From Zhengitettix transpicula (lineage: Eukaryota > Arthropoda > Insecta > Orthoptera > Tetrigidae), in contig JAYJMR010000017.1 of the NCBI GenBank assembly GCA_037074705.1, forward strand, positions 62,001 through 126,000: a stretch of 64,000 nucleotides of DNA, given 5' to 3'. The notes below the pieces were generated by a model. It searched no databases and was not told the DNA's origin. It saw only the letters and a program-made list of their open reading frames with translations. Below, one piece after another: positions 13,774 to 28,376 of the stretch (position 1 is the stretch's first letter; every line of letters begins with the position of its first letter). Made by a program: the position numbers and the translations under genes.

Positions 13774-16700
13774 TTAGTATAAAATATACCCCTATTGGTA
13801 CCATTACCACGGATAGTAATGAAAACGCTACTTTTTTTAAACATATTCTAGCGGGCATTTATTTTTTTTGAAAATATTAAAATTTACTCTCGAAAGGTTT
13901 TCTTTTGGCACGAAGACGTATACCATTGTAAAAATAATAGAAAGAAAAAAATAATAAATTTCAGGATAAAATCATTACTTATTGGTGCCATAACCATGAA
14001 CGCGTATGAAAATGCCACTTTATTTAAAAATATTTTAGCAAGCACTAAATTTTTTTTTAAATATTTAAATTTTCCTTTGTACGGTTTACTTCTAGGATTA
14101 AGACGTATATCAATGTGAATAATAGTCGAAAAATAATAATAAAATTTTAGTATAAAATTTAAGTACAAAACCTACCCTATTGGTACCATTACCACGGATA
14201 GCACTGAAAACGCTACTTTTTTTAAACATATTTTTGCACGCATTTAATTTTTTTTTAAAATATTAAAATTTACATTCGAAATGTTTTCTTCTGGCATCAA
14301 AACGTATACCATTGTCAAAATAATCGAAAATAAAAATAATGAATTTCAGTATAAAATCATTACTTATTAGTGCCATAACCATGAACGCGTATGAAAATGC
14401 TACTTTATTTAAACATATTCTAACAAGCATTAAATTTTTTTTAAATATTAAAATTTTCTTTTGTAAGGTGTACTTTTAGAATTAAGACGTATATCGATGA
14501 GAATAATAGTCGAAAAATAATAATAAAATTTTAGTATAAAATTTTAGTATAAATCTTACCCCTGTTGGTACCATTACCACGGATAGCAATGAAAACGCTA
14601 CTTTTTTTAAACATATTTTTGCACGCATTTAATTTTTTAAAAAAAATTATAATTTACATTCGAAATTTTTTTTTCAGGCATCAAAACGTATACCATTGTC
14701 AAAATAATCGAAAATAAAAATATTAATTTCTATATATAATCATTACTTATTGGTGCCATAACCATGAACGCGTATGAAAATGCCACTTTATTTAAACATA
14801 TTCTAGCAAGCATTAAATTTTTTTTAAATATTAAAATTTTCCTTTGTAAGGTGTACTTCTAGGATTAAGACGTATACCGATGTGAATAATAATCGAAAAA
14901 TAATAATTAAATTTTAGTATAAAATTTTAGTATAAAATCTACGCCTATTGGCACCATTACCACGGACAGCAATGAAAACTACTTTTTTTAAACATATTTT
15001 AGCACGCATTTAATTTTTTTTAAAATATTAAAATTTACACTCGAAAGGTTTTCTTCTGGCATCAAGACGTATACCATTGTCAAAATAATTTGAAAATAAA
15101 AATAATCAATTTCAGTATAAAATCATTACTTATTGGTGCCATAACCATGCACGCGTATGAAAATACCACTTTATTTAAACATATTTCAACAGGTATTAAA
15201 TTTTTTTTAAATACTTAAATTTTTCTTTGTAAGGTTTACTTCTAGGATTAAGACGTATACCGATGTGAATAATTGTCGAAAATTAATAATAAAATTTTAG
15301 TATAAAATTTTAGTATAAAATGTACCCCAATTGGTACCATTACCACGGAAAGCAATGAAAACGCTACTTTTTTTAAACATATTTTTACACGCATTTAATT
15401 TTTTTTAAAATATTAAAATTTACGCTTGAATGGTTTTCTTCAGGCATCAAGACGTATACCATTGTCAAAAAAATCGAAATTAAAAATAATGAATTTCAGT
15501 ATAAAATCATTATTTACTGGTGCCATAACCATGAACGCGTCTGAAAATTCCACTTTATTTAAACATATTCTAGCAAGCATTAAATTTTTTTTATATATTT
15601 AAATTTTCCTTTGAAAGTTTTACTTCTAGGATTAAGACGTATACCGTTGTGAATAATAGTCGAAAAATATTAATAAAATTTTAGTATAAAATATACCCCT
15701 ATTGGTACCATTACCACGGATAGTAATGAAAACGCTACTTTTTTTAAACATATTCTAGCGCGCATTTATTTTTTTTAAAATATTAAAATTTACTCTCGAA
15801 AGGTTTTCTTCTGGCATCAAAACGTATACCATTGTCAAAATAATCGAAAATAAAAATAATGAATTTCAGTATAAAATCATTACTTATTGGTGCCATAACC
15901 ATGAACGCGTATGAAAATTCTACTTTATTTAAACATATTCTAGCAAGCATTAAATTTTTTTTAAATATTAAAATTTTCTTTTGTAAGGTGTACTTTTAGA
16001 ATTAAGACGTATATCGATGCGAATAATAGTCGAAAAATAATAATAAAATTTTAGTATAAAATTTTAGTATAAAACTTACTCCTGTTGGTACCATTACCAC
16101 GGATAGCAATGAAAACGCTACTTTTTTTAAACATATTATTGCACGCATTTAATTTTTTTTAAAAATTTTAAAATTTACATTCGAAATGTTTTTTTCAGGC
16201 ATCAAAACGTATACCATTGTCAAAATAATCGAAAATAAAAATATTAATTTCAGTATAAAATCATTACTTATTGGTGCCATAACCATGAACGCGTATGAAA
16301 ATGCCACTTTATTTTAACATATTCTAGCAAGCATTAAATTTTTTTTAAATATTAAAATTTTCCTTTGTAAGGTGTACATTTAGAATTAAGTCGTACACCG
16401 ATGTGAATAATAGTTGAAAAATTAAATAAAAATTTTAGTATAAAATTTTAGTATAAAACCTACCCCTATAGGTACCATTACCACGGATAGCAATGAAAAC
16501 GCTACTTTTTTTAAACATATTTTTGCACGCATTTAATATTTTTTTAAAATATTAAAATTATATTCGAAATGTTTTCTTCTGGCATCAAAACGTATACCAC
16601 TGTCAAAATAGTCGAAAATAAAAATAATTAATTTCAGTTTAAAATCATTACTTATTGGTGCCATAACCATGAACGCGTATGAAAATGGCACTTTATTTAA

Positions 16701-18415
16701 AAATATTTTTGCAAGCATTAAATTTTTTTTTATATATTTAAATGCTCCTTTGAAAGATTTACTTCTAGGATTAAGACGTATACCGTTGTGAATAATAGTC
16801 GAAAAATATTAATAAAATTTTAGTATAAAATATACCCCTATTGGTACCTTCACCACGGATAGTAATGAAAACACCACTTTTTTTAAACATATTTTAGCAC
16901 GCATTTAATTTTTTTTAAAATATTAAAATTTACCTTCGAAAGGTTTTCTTCTGGCATCAAGACGTATACCATTGTCAAAATAATCGAAAATAAAAATAAT
17001 GAATTTCAGTATAAAATCATTACTTATTGGTGCCATAACCATGAACGCGTATGAAAATGCTACTTTATTTAAACATATTCTAGCAAGCATTAAATTGTTT
17101 TTAAATATTAAAATTTTCTTTTGTAAGGTGTACTTTTAGAATTAAGACGTATATCGATGCGAATAATAGTCGAAAAATAATAATAAAATTTTAGTATAAA
17201 ATTTTAGTATAAAACTTACCCCTGTTGGTACCATTACCACGGATAGCAATGAAAACGCTACTTTTTTTAAACATATTTTTGGACGCATCTAATTTTTTTT
17301 TAAAATATTAAAATTATATTCAAAATGTTTTATTCTGGCATCAAAACGTATACCATTGTCAAAATAGTCGAAAATAAAAATAATTAATTTCAGTGTAAAA
17401 TCATTACTTATTGGTGCCATAACCATGAACGCGTATGAAAATGCCACTTTATTCAAAAATATTTTTGCAAGCATTAAATTTTTTTTATATATTTAAATGT
17501 TCCTTTGAAAGAATTACTTCTAGGATTAAGACGTATACCGTTGTGAATAATAGTCGAAAAATATTAATAAAATTTAAGAATAAAATATACCCCTATTGGT
17601 ACCTTCACCACGGATAGTAGTGAAAACGCTACTTTATTTAAACATATTTTAGCACGCAATTAATTTTTTTTAAAATATTAAAATTTACACTCGAAAGGTT
17701 TTCTTCTGGCATCATTACCTTTACCATTGTCAAAATAATCGAAAATAAAAATATTAATTTCAGCATAAAATCATTACTTACTGGTGCCACAACCATGAAC
17801 GCGTATGAAAATGCCACTTTATTTAAACATATTCTAGCAAGCATTAAATTTTTTTTATATATTTAAATGTTCCTTTGAAAGGTTCACTTCTAGGATTAAG
17901 ACGTATACCGTTGTGAATAATAGTCGAAAAATATTAATAAAATTTTAGTATAAAATATACCTCTATTGGTACCATTACCACGGATAGTAATGAAAACGCT
18001 ACTTTTTTTAAACATATTCTAGCGCGCATTTATTTTTTTTAAAATATTAAAATTTACTCTCGAAAGGTTTTCTTTTGGCACGATGACGTATACCATTGTG
18101 AAAATTATCGAAAGAAAAAAATAATAAATTTCAGGATAAAATCATTACTTATTGGTGCCATAACCATGAACGCGTATGAAAATGCCACTTTATTTAAAAA
18201 TATTTTAGAAAGCACTAAATTTTTTTTTAAATATTTAAATTCTCCTTTGTAAGGTTTACTTCTAGGATTAAGACGTATATCAATGTGGATAATAGTCGAA
18301 AAATAATAATAAAATTTTAGTATAAAATTTAAGTACAAAACCTACCCTATTGGTACCATTACCACGGATAGCAATGAAAACGCTACTTTTTTTAAACATA
18401 TTTTTGCACGCATTT
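13774..18415 (+). repeat. Diverged satellite block with GGATAGTAATG-variant A units
   Basis: About 12 dimers of more mixed composition lie here. A units carrying GGATAGTAATG occur at about 13810, 15718, 16856 and 17980. An A unit with AGGATAAAATCATTACTTATT occurs at about 13970 and again at about 18130. Parts of the block (about 14.2-17.0 kb) are recopied downstream at 18.4-21.5 kb. There is no coding sequence or foreign DNA. Confidence 0.8.
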
Positions 18416-19370
18416 AATTTATTTTTAAAATATTAAAATTTACATTCGAAATGTTTTCTTCTGGCATCAAAACGTATACCATTGTCAAAATAATCGAAAA
18501 TAAAAATAATGAATTTCAGTATAAAATCATTACTTATTGGTGCCATAACCATGAACGCGAATGAAAATGCTACTTTATTTAAACATATTCTAGCAAGCAT
18601 AAAATTTTTTTTAAATATTAAAATTTTCTTTTGTAAGGAGTACTTTTAGAATTAAGACGTAAATCGATGCGAATAATAGTCGAAAAATAATAATAAAATT
18701 TTAGTATAAAATTTTAGTATAAATCTTACCCCTGTTGGTACCATTACCACGGATAGCAATGAAAACGCTACTTTTTTTAAACATATTTTTGCACGCATTT
18801 AATTTTTTAAAAAAAATTATAATTTACATTCGAAATTTTTTTTTCAGGCATCAAAACGTATACCATTGTCAAAATAATCGAAAATAAAAATATTAATTTC
18901 TATATATAATCATTACTTATTGGTGCCATAACCATGAACGCGTATGAAAATGCCACTTTATTTAAACATATTTTAGCACGCATTTAATTTTTTTTAAAAT
19001 ATTAAAATTTACACTCGAAAGGTTTTCTTCTGGCATCAAGACGTATACCATTGTCAAAATAATTTGAAAATAAAAATAATCAATTTCAGTATAAAATCAT
19101 TACTTATTGGTGCCATAACCATGCACGCGTATGAAAATACCACTTTATTTAAACATATTTCAACAGGTATTAAATTTTTTTTAAATACTTAAATTTTTCT
19201 TTGTAAGGTTTACTTCTAGGATTAAGACGTATACCGATGTGAATAATTGTCGAAAATTAATAATAAAATTTTAGTATAAAATTTTAGTATAAAATGTACC
19301 CCAATTGGTACCATTACCACGGAAAGCAATGAAAACGCTACTTTTTTTAAACATATTTTTACACGCATTT
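18416..19370 (+). repeat. 955 bp tandem duplication, copy 1 (five monomers)
   Basis: The variant AATTTATTTTTAAAATATT begins at 18416 and again at 19371, an offset of 955 bp. The copy contains five monomers (A, B, A, a B/A chimera, B) where an even number is expected, so it is out of dimer register. The chimera starts as B at 18922 and switches to A within TTTAAACATATTTTAGCACG (about 18961-18980). Compared with the parental arrangement at about 14.2-15.4 kb, roughly one monomer (about 195 bp) has been lost there. Confidence 0.87.
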
Positions 19371-20325
19371 AATTTATTTTTAAAATATTAAAATTTACAT
19401 TCGAAATGTTTTCTTCTGGCATCAAAACGTATACCATTGTCAAAATAATCGAAAATAAAAATAATGAATTTCAGTATAAAATCATTACTTATTGGTGCCA
19501 TAACCATGAACGCGAATGAAAATGCTACTTTATTTAAACATATTCTAGCAAGCATAAAATTTTTTTTAAATATTAAAATTTTCTTTTGTAAGGAGTACTT
19601 TTAGAATTAAGACGTAAATCGATGCGAATAATAGTCGAAAAATAATAATAAAATTTTAGTATAAAATTTTAGTATAAATCTTACCCCTGTTGGTACCATT
19701 ACCACGGATAGCAATGAAAACGCTACTTTTTTTAAACATATTTTTGCACGCATTTAATTTTTTAAAAAAAATTATAATTTACATTCGAAATTTTTTTTTC
19801 AGGCATCAAAACGTATACCATTGTCAAAATAATCGAAAATAAAAATATTAATTTCTATATATAATCATTACTTATTGGTGCCATAACCATGAACGCGTAT
19901 GAAAATGCCACTTTATTTAAACATATTTTAGCACGCATTTAATTTTTTTTAAAATATTAAAATTTACACTCGAAAGGTTTTCTTCTGGCATCAAGACGTA
20001 TACCATTGTCAAAATAATTTGAAAATAAAAATAATCAATTTCAGTATAAAATCATTACTTATTGGTGCCATAACCATGCACGCGTATGAAAATACCACTT
20101 TATTTAAACATATTTCAACAGGTATTAAATTTTTTTTAAATACTTAAATTTTTCTTTGTAAGGTTTACTTCTAGGATTAAGACGTATACCGATGTGAATA
20201 ATTGTCGAAAATTAATAATAAAATTTTAGTATAAAATTTTAGTATAAAATGTACCCCAATTGGTACCATTACCACGGAAAGCAATGAAAACGCTACTTTT
20301 TTTAAACATATTTTTACACGCATTT
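19371..20325 (+). repeat. 955 bp tandem duplication, copy 2
   Basis: This is a second, virtually identical copy of 18416-19370. It includes the same B/A chimera (B start at 19877, switch at about 19915-19935) and the odd stretches AATTTCTATATATAATC and TTTTTTAAAAAAAATTATAA. The identity indicates a recent duplication. Sequence after 20326 resumes the order seen after about 15395. Confidence 0.87.
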
Positions 20326-21540
20326 AATTTTTTTTAAAATATTAAAATTTACGCTTGAATGGTTTTCTTCAGGCATCAAGACGTATACCATTGTCAAAAA
20401 AATCGAAATTAAAAATAATGAATTTCAGTATAAAATCATTATTTACTGGTGCCATAACCATGAACGCGTCTGAAAATTCCACTTTATTTAAACATATTCT
20501 AGCAAGCATTAAATTTTTTTTATATATTTAAATTTTCCTTTGAAAGTTTTACTTCTAGGATTAAGACGTATACCGTTGTGAATAATAGTCGAAAAATATT
20601 AATAAAATTTTAGTATAAAATATACCCCTATTGGTACCATTACCACGGATAGTAATGAAAACGCTACTTTTTTTAAACATATTCTAGCGCGCATTTATTT
20701 TTTTTAAAATATTAAAATTTACTCTCGAAAGGTTTTCTTCTGGCATCAAAACGTATACCATTGTCAAAATAATCGAAAATAAAAATAATGAATTTCAGTA
20801 TAAAATCATTACTTATTGGTGCCATAACCATGAACGCGTATGAAAATTCTACTTTATTTAAACATATTCTAGCAAGCATTAAATTTTTTTTAAATATTAA
20901 AATTTTCTTTTGTAAGGTGTACTTTTAGAATTAAGACGTATATCGATGCGAATAATAGTCGAAAAATAATAATAAAATTTTAGTATAAAATTTTAGTATA
21001 AAACTTACTCCTGTTGGTACCATTACCACGGATAGCAATGAAAACGCTACTTTTTTTAAACATATTATTGCACGCATTTAATTTTTTTTAAAAATTTTAA
21101 AATTTACATTCGAAATGTTTTTTTCAGGCATCAAAACGTATACCATTGTCAAAATAGTCGAAAATAAAAATAATTAATTTCAGTTTAAAATCATTACTTA
21201 TTGGTGCCATAACCATGAACGCGTATGAAAATGGCACTTTATTTAAAAATATTTTTGCAAGCATTAAATTTTTTTTTATATATTTAAATGCTCCTTTGAA
21301 AGATTTACTTCTAGGATTAAGACGTATACCGTTGTGAATAATAGTCGAAAAATATTAATAAAATTTTAGTATAAAATATACCCCTATTGGTACCTTCACC
21401 ACGGATAGTAATGAAAACACCACTTTTTTTAAACATATTTTAGCACGCATTTAATTTTTTTTAAAATATTAAAATTTACCTTCGAAAGGTTTTCTTCTGG
21501 CATCAAGACGTATACCATTGTCAAAATAATCGAAAATAAA
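20326..21540 (+). repeat. Recopied segment of the 15.4-17.0 kb block, one dimer shorter
   Basis: The variant TTTACGCTTGAATGGTTTTC is found near 15421 and near 20350, an offset of about 4929 bp, and the following units match. At about 21140 the sequence jumps from the equivalent of 16215 to that of about 16595, so one dimer of about 380 bp is missing compared with the source block. This is another in-register loss. Confidence 0.78.
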
Positions 21541-23210
21541 AATGATGAATTTCAGTATAAAATCATTACTTATTGGTGACATAATCGTGAACGCGTATGA
21601 AAATACCACTTTATTTAAATATTTTTTAGCAAGCATTAATTTTTTTTAAATATTAAAATTTTCCTTTGTAAGGTGTACTTTTAGATTTAAGACGTATACC
21701 GATGTGAATAATAGTCGAAAAATAATAATAAAATTTTAGTATAAAATTTTAGTATAAAATCTACCCCTATTGGTACCATTACCTTGGACAGCAATGAAAA
21801 CGCTACTTTTTTTAAACATATTTTAGCACGCATTTATTTTTTTAAAATATTAAAATTTACACTCGAAAGGTTTTCTTCTGGCATCAATACTTATACCATT
21901 GTCAAAATAATCGAAAATAAAAATATTAATTTCAGTATAAAATCATTACTAATTGGTGCCATAACTATGAACGCGTATGAAAATGCCACATTATTTCAAC
22001 ATATTCTAGCAAGCATTAAATTTTTTTTAAATATTAAAATTTTCCTTTGTAAGGTGTACTTCTAGGATTAAGACGTATATCAATGTGAATCATAGTCGAA
22101 TAATAATAATAAAATTTTTGTATAAAATTTAAGTACAAAACCTACCCTATTGGTACCATTACCACGGATAGCAATGAAAACGCTACTTTTTTTAAACATA
22201 TTTTTGCACGCATTTAATTTTTTTTTAAAATATTAAAATTTACATTCGAAATGTTTTCTTCTGGCATCAAAACGTATACCATTGTCAAAATAGTCGAAAA
22301 TAAAAATAATTAATTTCAGTTTAAAATCATTACTTATTGGTGCCATAACCATGAACGCGTATGAAAATGCCACTTTATTTAAAAATATTTTTGCAAGCAT
22401 TAAATTTTTTTTTATATATTTAAATGTTCCTTTGAAAGATTTACTTCTAGGATTAAGACGTATACCGTTGTGAATAATAGTCGAAAAATATTAATAAAAT
22501 TTTAGTATAAAATATACCCCTATTGGTACCTTCACCACGGATAGTAATGAAAACGCTACTTTTTTTAAACATATTTTAGAACGCATTTAATTTTTTTTAA
22601 AATATTAAAATTTACCTTCGAAAGGTTTTCTTCTGGCATCAAGACGTATACCATTGTCAAAATAATCTAAAATAAAAATGATGAATTTCAGTATAAAATC
22701 ATTACTTATTGGTGCCATAATCGTGAACGCGTATGAAAATACCACTTTATTTAAATATTTTTTAGCAAGCATTAATTTTTTTTAAATATTAAAATTTTCC
22801 TTTGTAAGGTGTACTTTTAGATTTAAGACGTATACCGATGTGAATAATAGTCGAAAAATAATAATAAAATTTTAGTATAAAATTTTAGTATAAAATCTAC
22901 CCCTATTGGTACCATTACCTTGGACAGCAACGAAAACGCTACTTTTTTTAAACATATTTTAGCACGCATTTATTTTTTTTAAAATATTAAAATTTACACT
23001 GGAAAGGTTTTCTTCTGGCATCAATACTTATACCATTGTCAAAATAATCGAAAATAAAAATATTAATTTCAGTATTAAATCATTACTAATTGGTGCCATA
23101 ACCATGAACGCGTATGAAAATGCCATTTTATTTAAACATATTCAAGCAAGCATTAAATTTTTTTTAAATATTAAAATTTTCCTTTGTATGATGTACTTCT
23201 AGGATTAAGA
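21151..23210 (+). repeat. 3-dimer higher-order repeat, 1136-1137 bp period
   Basis: The stretch AAAATAGTCGAAAATAAAAA lies at 21151 and 22287, and AAAATGATGAATTTCAG lies near 21541 and 22678. Both give a spacing of 1136-1137 bp, or three dimers. The second copy follows the first until about 23210, where unit variants diverge. The period equals that of the 0.5-2.8 kb repeat but the unit variants differ, so three-dimer repeats arose at least twice. Confidence 0.8.
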
Positions 23211-26200
23211 CGTATACCGATGTGAATAATAGTCGAAAATTAATAATAAAATTTTAGTATAAAATTTTAGTATAAAATCTACGCCTATTGGCACCATTAC
23301 CACGGAAAGCAATGAAAACTCTACTTTTTTTAAACATATTTTAGCACGCATTTAATTTTTTTTAAAATATTAAAATTTACACTTGAATGGTTTTCTTCTG
23401 GCATCAAGACGTATACCATTGTCAAAATAATCGAAAATAAAAATAATGAATTTCAGTATAAAATCATTATTTACTGGTGCCATAACCATGAACGCGTATG
23501 AAAATTCCACTTTATTTAAACATATTCTAGCAAGCATTAAATTTTTTTTATATATTTAAATTTTCCTTTGAAAGTTTCACTTCTAGGATTAAGACGTATA
23601 CCGTTGTGAATAATAGTCGAAAAATATTAATAAAATTTTAGTATAAAATATACCCCTATTGGTACCATTACCACGGATAGTAATGAAAACGCTACTTTTT
23701 TTAAACATATTCTAGCGCGCATTTATTTTTTTTTAAAATATTAAAATTTACTCTCGAAAGGTTTTCTTTTGGCACGATGACGTATACCATTGTGAAAATA
23801 ATCGAAAGGAAAAAATAATAAATTTCAGGATAAAATCATTACTTATTGGTGCCATAACTATGAACGCGTATGAAAATGCCACTTTATTTAAAAATATTTT
23901 AGCAAGCACTAAATTTTTTTTTAATTATTTAAATTTTCCTTTGTAAGGTTTACTTCTAGGATTAAGACGTATATCAATGTGAATAATAGTCGAAAAATAA
24001 TAATAAAATTTTAGTATAAAATTTAAGTACAAAACCTACACTATTGGTACCATTACCACGGATAGCAATGAAAACGCTACTTTTTTTAAACATATTTTTG
24101 CACGCATTTAATTTTTTTTTAAAATATTAAAATTTACATTCGAAATGTTTTCTTCTGGCATCAAAACGTATACCATTGTCAAAATAATCGAAAATAAAAA
24201 TAATGAATTTCAGTATAAAATCATTATTTACATTATTTATAACCATGAACGCGTATGAAAATGCTACTTTATTTAAACATATTCTAGCAAGCATTAAATT
24301 TTTTTTAAATATTAAAATTTTCTTTTGTAAGGTGTACTTTTAGAATTAAGACGTATATCGATGCGAATAATAGTCGAAAAATAATAATAAAATTTTATTA
24401 TAAAATTTTAGTATAAAAATTACCCCTATTGGTACCATTACCACGGATAGCAATGAAAACGCTACTTTTTTTAAACATATTTTAGCACGCATTTAATTTT
24501 TTTTAAAATATTAAAATTTAAACTCGAAAGGTTTTCTTCTGGCATCAAGACGTATACCATTGTCAAAATAATCGAAAATAAAAATAATGAATTTCAGTAT
24601 AAAATCATTACTTACTGGTGCCATAACCATTAACGCGTATGAAAATGCAACTTAATTTAAACATATTCTAGCAAGCATTAAATTTTTTTTTATATATTTA
24701 AATGTTCCTTTAAAGGTTTACTTCTAGGATTAAGACGTATACCGACGTGAATAATAGTCGAAAAATAATAATAAAATTTTAGTATAAAAATTACCCCTAT
24801 AGCAATACCACGGATAGCAATGAAAACGCTACTTTTTTTAAACATATTTTTGGACGCAATTAATTTTTTTTAAAAATTTATATTCGAAAGGTTTTCTCCT
24901 GGCATCAAGACGTATACCATTGCCTAAATAATCGAAAATAAAAATAATGAATTTCAGTAAAAATCATTACCCATTGGTGCCATAACCATGAACGCGTATG
25001 AAAATGCTACTTTATTTAAACATATTCTAGCAAGCATTAAATTTTTTTTAAATATTAAAATTTTCTTTTGTAAGGTGTACTTTTAGAATTAAGACGTATA
25101 TCGATGCGAATAATAGTCAAAAATAATAATAAAATTTTAGTATAAAATTTTAGTATAAATCTTACCCCTGTTGGTACCATTACCACGGATAGCAATGAAA
25201 ACGCTACTTTTTTTAAACATATTTTTGGACGCATTTAATTTTTTTTAAAAATTTAAAAATTTATATTCGAAAGGTTTTCTCCTGGCATCAAGACGTATAC
25301 CATTGTCAAAATAATCGAAAATAAAAATGATGAATTTCAGTATAAAATCATTACCCATTGGTGCCATAACAATGAACCCATATGAAAATGCCACTTTTTT
25401 TAAAAATATTTTAGCAAGCATTAAATATTTTTTTAAATATTTAAATTTTCCTTTTTAAGTTTACTTCTAGGTATAAGACGTTTACCGATGTGAATAATAG
25501 TCAAAAAATAATAATAAAATTTTAATATAAAATTTTAGTATAAAATCTACCCCTATTGGTACGATTACAACGGATAGCAATGAAAACGCTACTTTTTTAA
25601 ACATATTTTTGGACGCATTTAATTTTTTTTTAAAATATTAAAATTATATTCGAAATGTTTTCTTCTGCCATCAAAACGTATACCATTGTCAAAATAGTCG
25701 AAAATAAAAATAATTAATTTCAGTGTAAAATCATTACTTATTGGTGCCATAACCATGAACGCGTATGAAAATGCCACTTTATTTAAACATATTCTAGCAA
25801 GCATTAAATTTTTTTTATATATTTAAATGTTCCTTTGAAAGGTTCACTTCTAGGATTAAGACGTATACCGTTGTGAATAATAGTCGAAAAATATTAATAA
25901 AATTTTAGTATAAAATATACCCCTATTGGTACCATTACCACGGATAGTAATGAAAACGCTACTTTTTTTAAACATATTCTAGCGCGCATTTATTTATTTT
26001 TAAAATATTAAATTTTACTCTCGAAAGGTTTTCTTTTGGCACGAAGACGTATACCATTGTAAAAATAATCGAAAGAAAAAAATAATGAATTACAGGATAA
26101 AATCATTACTTATTGGTGCCATAACCATGAACGCGTATGAAAATGCCACTTTATTTAAAAATATTTTAGAAATCATTAAATTTTTTTTAAAATATTTAAA

Positions 26201-28190
26201 TTTTCCTTTGTAAGGTTTACTTCTAGGATTAAGACGTATACCGATGTGAATAATAGTCGAAAAATAATAATAAACTTTTAGTATAAAAGCTACCCCTATT
26301 GGTACCATTACCTTGGACAGCAATGAAAACGCTACTTTTTTTAAACATATTTTTGGAAGCATTTAATTTTTTTTTAAATTTTAAAATTTACACTCGAAAG
26401 GTTTTCTTCTTATTGCATCAAGACGTATACCATTGTCAAAATAATCGAAAATAAAAATAATGAATTTCAGTATAAAATCATTACTTATTGGTGCCATAAC
26501 CATGAACGCGTATGAAAATGCCACTTTATTTAAACATATTCTAGCAAGCATTAAATTTTTTTATATATTTAAATGTTCCTTTGAAAGGTTCACTTCTAGG
26601 ATTAAGACGTATACCGTTGTGAATAATAGTCGAAAAATATTAATAAAATTTTAGTATAAAATATTCCCCTATTGGTACCTTCACCACGGATAGTAATGAA
26701 ACTGCTACTTTTTTTAAACATATTTTAGCACGCATTTAATTTTTTTTAAAATATTAAAATTTACCTTCGAAAGGTTTTCTTCTGGCATCAAGACGTATAC
26801 CATTGTCAAAATAATCGAAAATAAAAATGATGAATTTCAGTATAAAATCATTACTTATTGGTGCCATAATCGTGAACGCGTATGAAAATACCACTTTATT
26901 TAAATATTTTTTAGCAAGCATTAATTTTTTTTAAATATTAAAATTTTCCTTTGTAAGGTGTACTTTTAGATTTAAGACGTATACCGATGTGAATAATAGT
27001 CGAAAAATAATAATAAAATTTTAGTATAAAATTTTAGTATAAAATCTACCCCTATTGGTACCATTACCTTGGACAGCAATGAAAACGCTACTTTTTTTAA
27101 ACATATTTTAGCACGCATTTATTTTTTTTAAAATATTAAAATTACACTCGAAAGGTTTTCTTCTGGCATCAACACTTATACCATTGTCAAAATAATCGAA
27201 AATAAAAATATTAATTTCAGTATAAAATCATTACTAATTGGTGCCATAACCATGAACGCGTATGAAAATTCTACTTTATTTAAACATATTCTAGCAAGCA
27301 TTAAATTTTTTTTAAATATTAAAATTTTCTTTTGTAAGGTGTACTTTTAGAATTAAGACGTATATCGATGCGAATAATAGTCGAAAAATAATAATAAAAT
27401 TTTAGTATAAAATTTTAGTATAAAACTTACTCCTGTTGGTACCATTACCACGGATAGCAATGAAAACGCTACTTTTTTTAAACATATTTTTGCACGCATT
27501 TAATTTTTTTTAAAAATTTTAAAATTTACTTTCGAAATGTTTTTTTCAGGCATCAAAACGTATACCATTGTCAAAATAATCGAAAATAAAAATATTAATT
27601 TCAGTATAAAATCATTACTTATTGGTGCCATAACCATGATCGCGTATGAAAATGCCACTTTATTTTAACATATTCTAGCAAGCATTAATTTTTTTTTTAA
27701 TATAAATATTTTCCTTTGTAAGGTGTACTTTTAGAATTAAGACGTATATCGATGTGAATAATAGTCGAAAAATAATAACAAAATTTTATATAAAATTTTA
27801 GTATAAAAATTACCCCTATTAGTACGATTACAACGGATAGCAATGAAAACGCTACTGTTTTTAAACATATTTTTGCAGGCATTTATTTTTTTTTAAATAT
27901 TTAAATTTACACTCTTAAGGTTTTCTTCTGGCATCAAGACGTATACCATTGTCAAAAAAATCGAAAATAAAAATAATTAATTTCAGTATAAAATCATTAC
28001 TTATTGGTTCCATAACCATGATCGCGTATGAAAATGCCACTTTATTTAAACATATTCTAGCAAGCATTAAATTTTTTTTAAATATTAAAATTTTCCTTTG
28101 TAAGGTGTACATTTAGAATTAAGTCGTACACCGATGTGAATAATAGTTGAAAAATAATATAAAAATTTTAGTATAAAATATACCCCTATT

Positions 28191-28376
28191 GGTACCATTA
28201 CCACGGACAGCAATGAAAACGCTACTTTTTTTAAACATATTTTAGCACGCATTTAATTTTTTTTTAAATATTAAAATTTACACTCGAAAGGTTTTCTTCT
28301 GGCATCAAGACGTATACCATTGTCAAAATAATCGAAAATAAAAATAATGAATTTCAGTTTAAAATCATTACTTATT
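28191..28376 (+). repeat. Monomer A (representative 186 bp unit)
   Basis: This is a representative A monomer, chosen because it and its B partner are both exactly 186 bp. It begins GGTACC, then carries CACGGACAGCAATGAAAACG, CTACTTTTTTTAAACATATT, a T9 tract followed by an A/T-only stretch, CACTCGAAAGG, TTCTGGCATCAAGACG, TATACCATTGTC, and ends TCATTACTTATT just before GGTGCC. Hand count gives 49 G+C in 186 bases (26%). Across the array the position after CACGGA or CTTGGA varies (GATAGC, GACAGC, GATAGT, GAAAGC). These variants mark subfamilies and make the higher-order copies traceable. Confidence 0.93.

Noticed and set aside
26400..26420. Possible small insertion TTCTTATTGCATC in an A unit, as a mobile-element footprint
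   Set aside because: It is only a few bases (TTCTTCTTATTGCATCAAG against TTCTTCTGGCATCAAG), recurs with its higher-order block near 33180 and 36956, and has no target-site duplication or terminal repeat.
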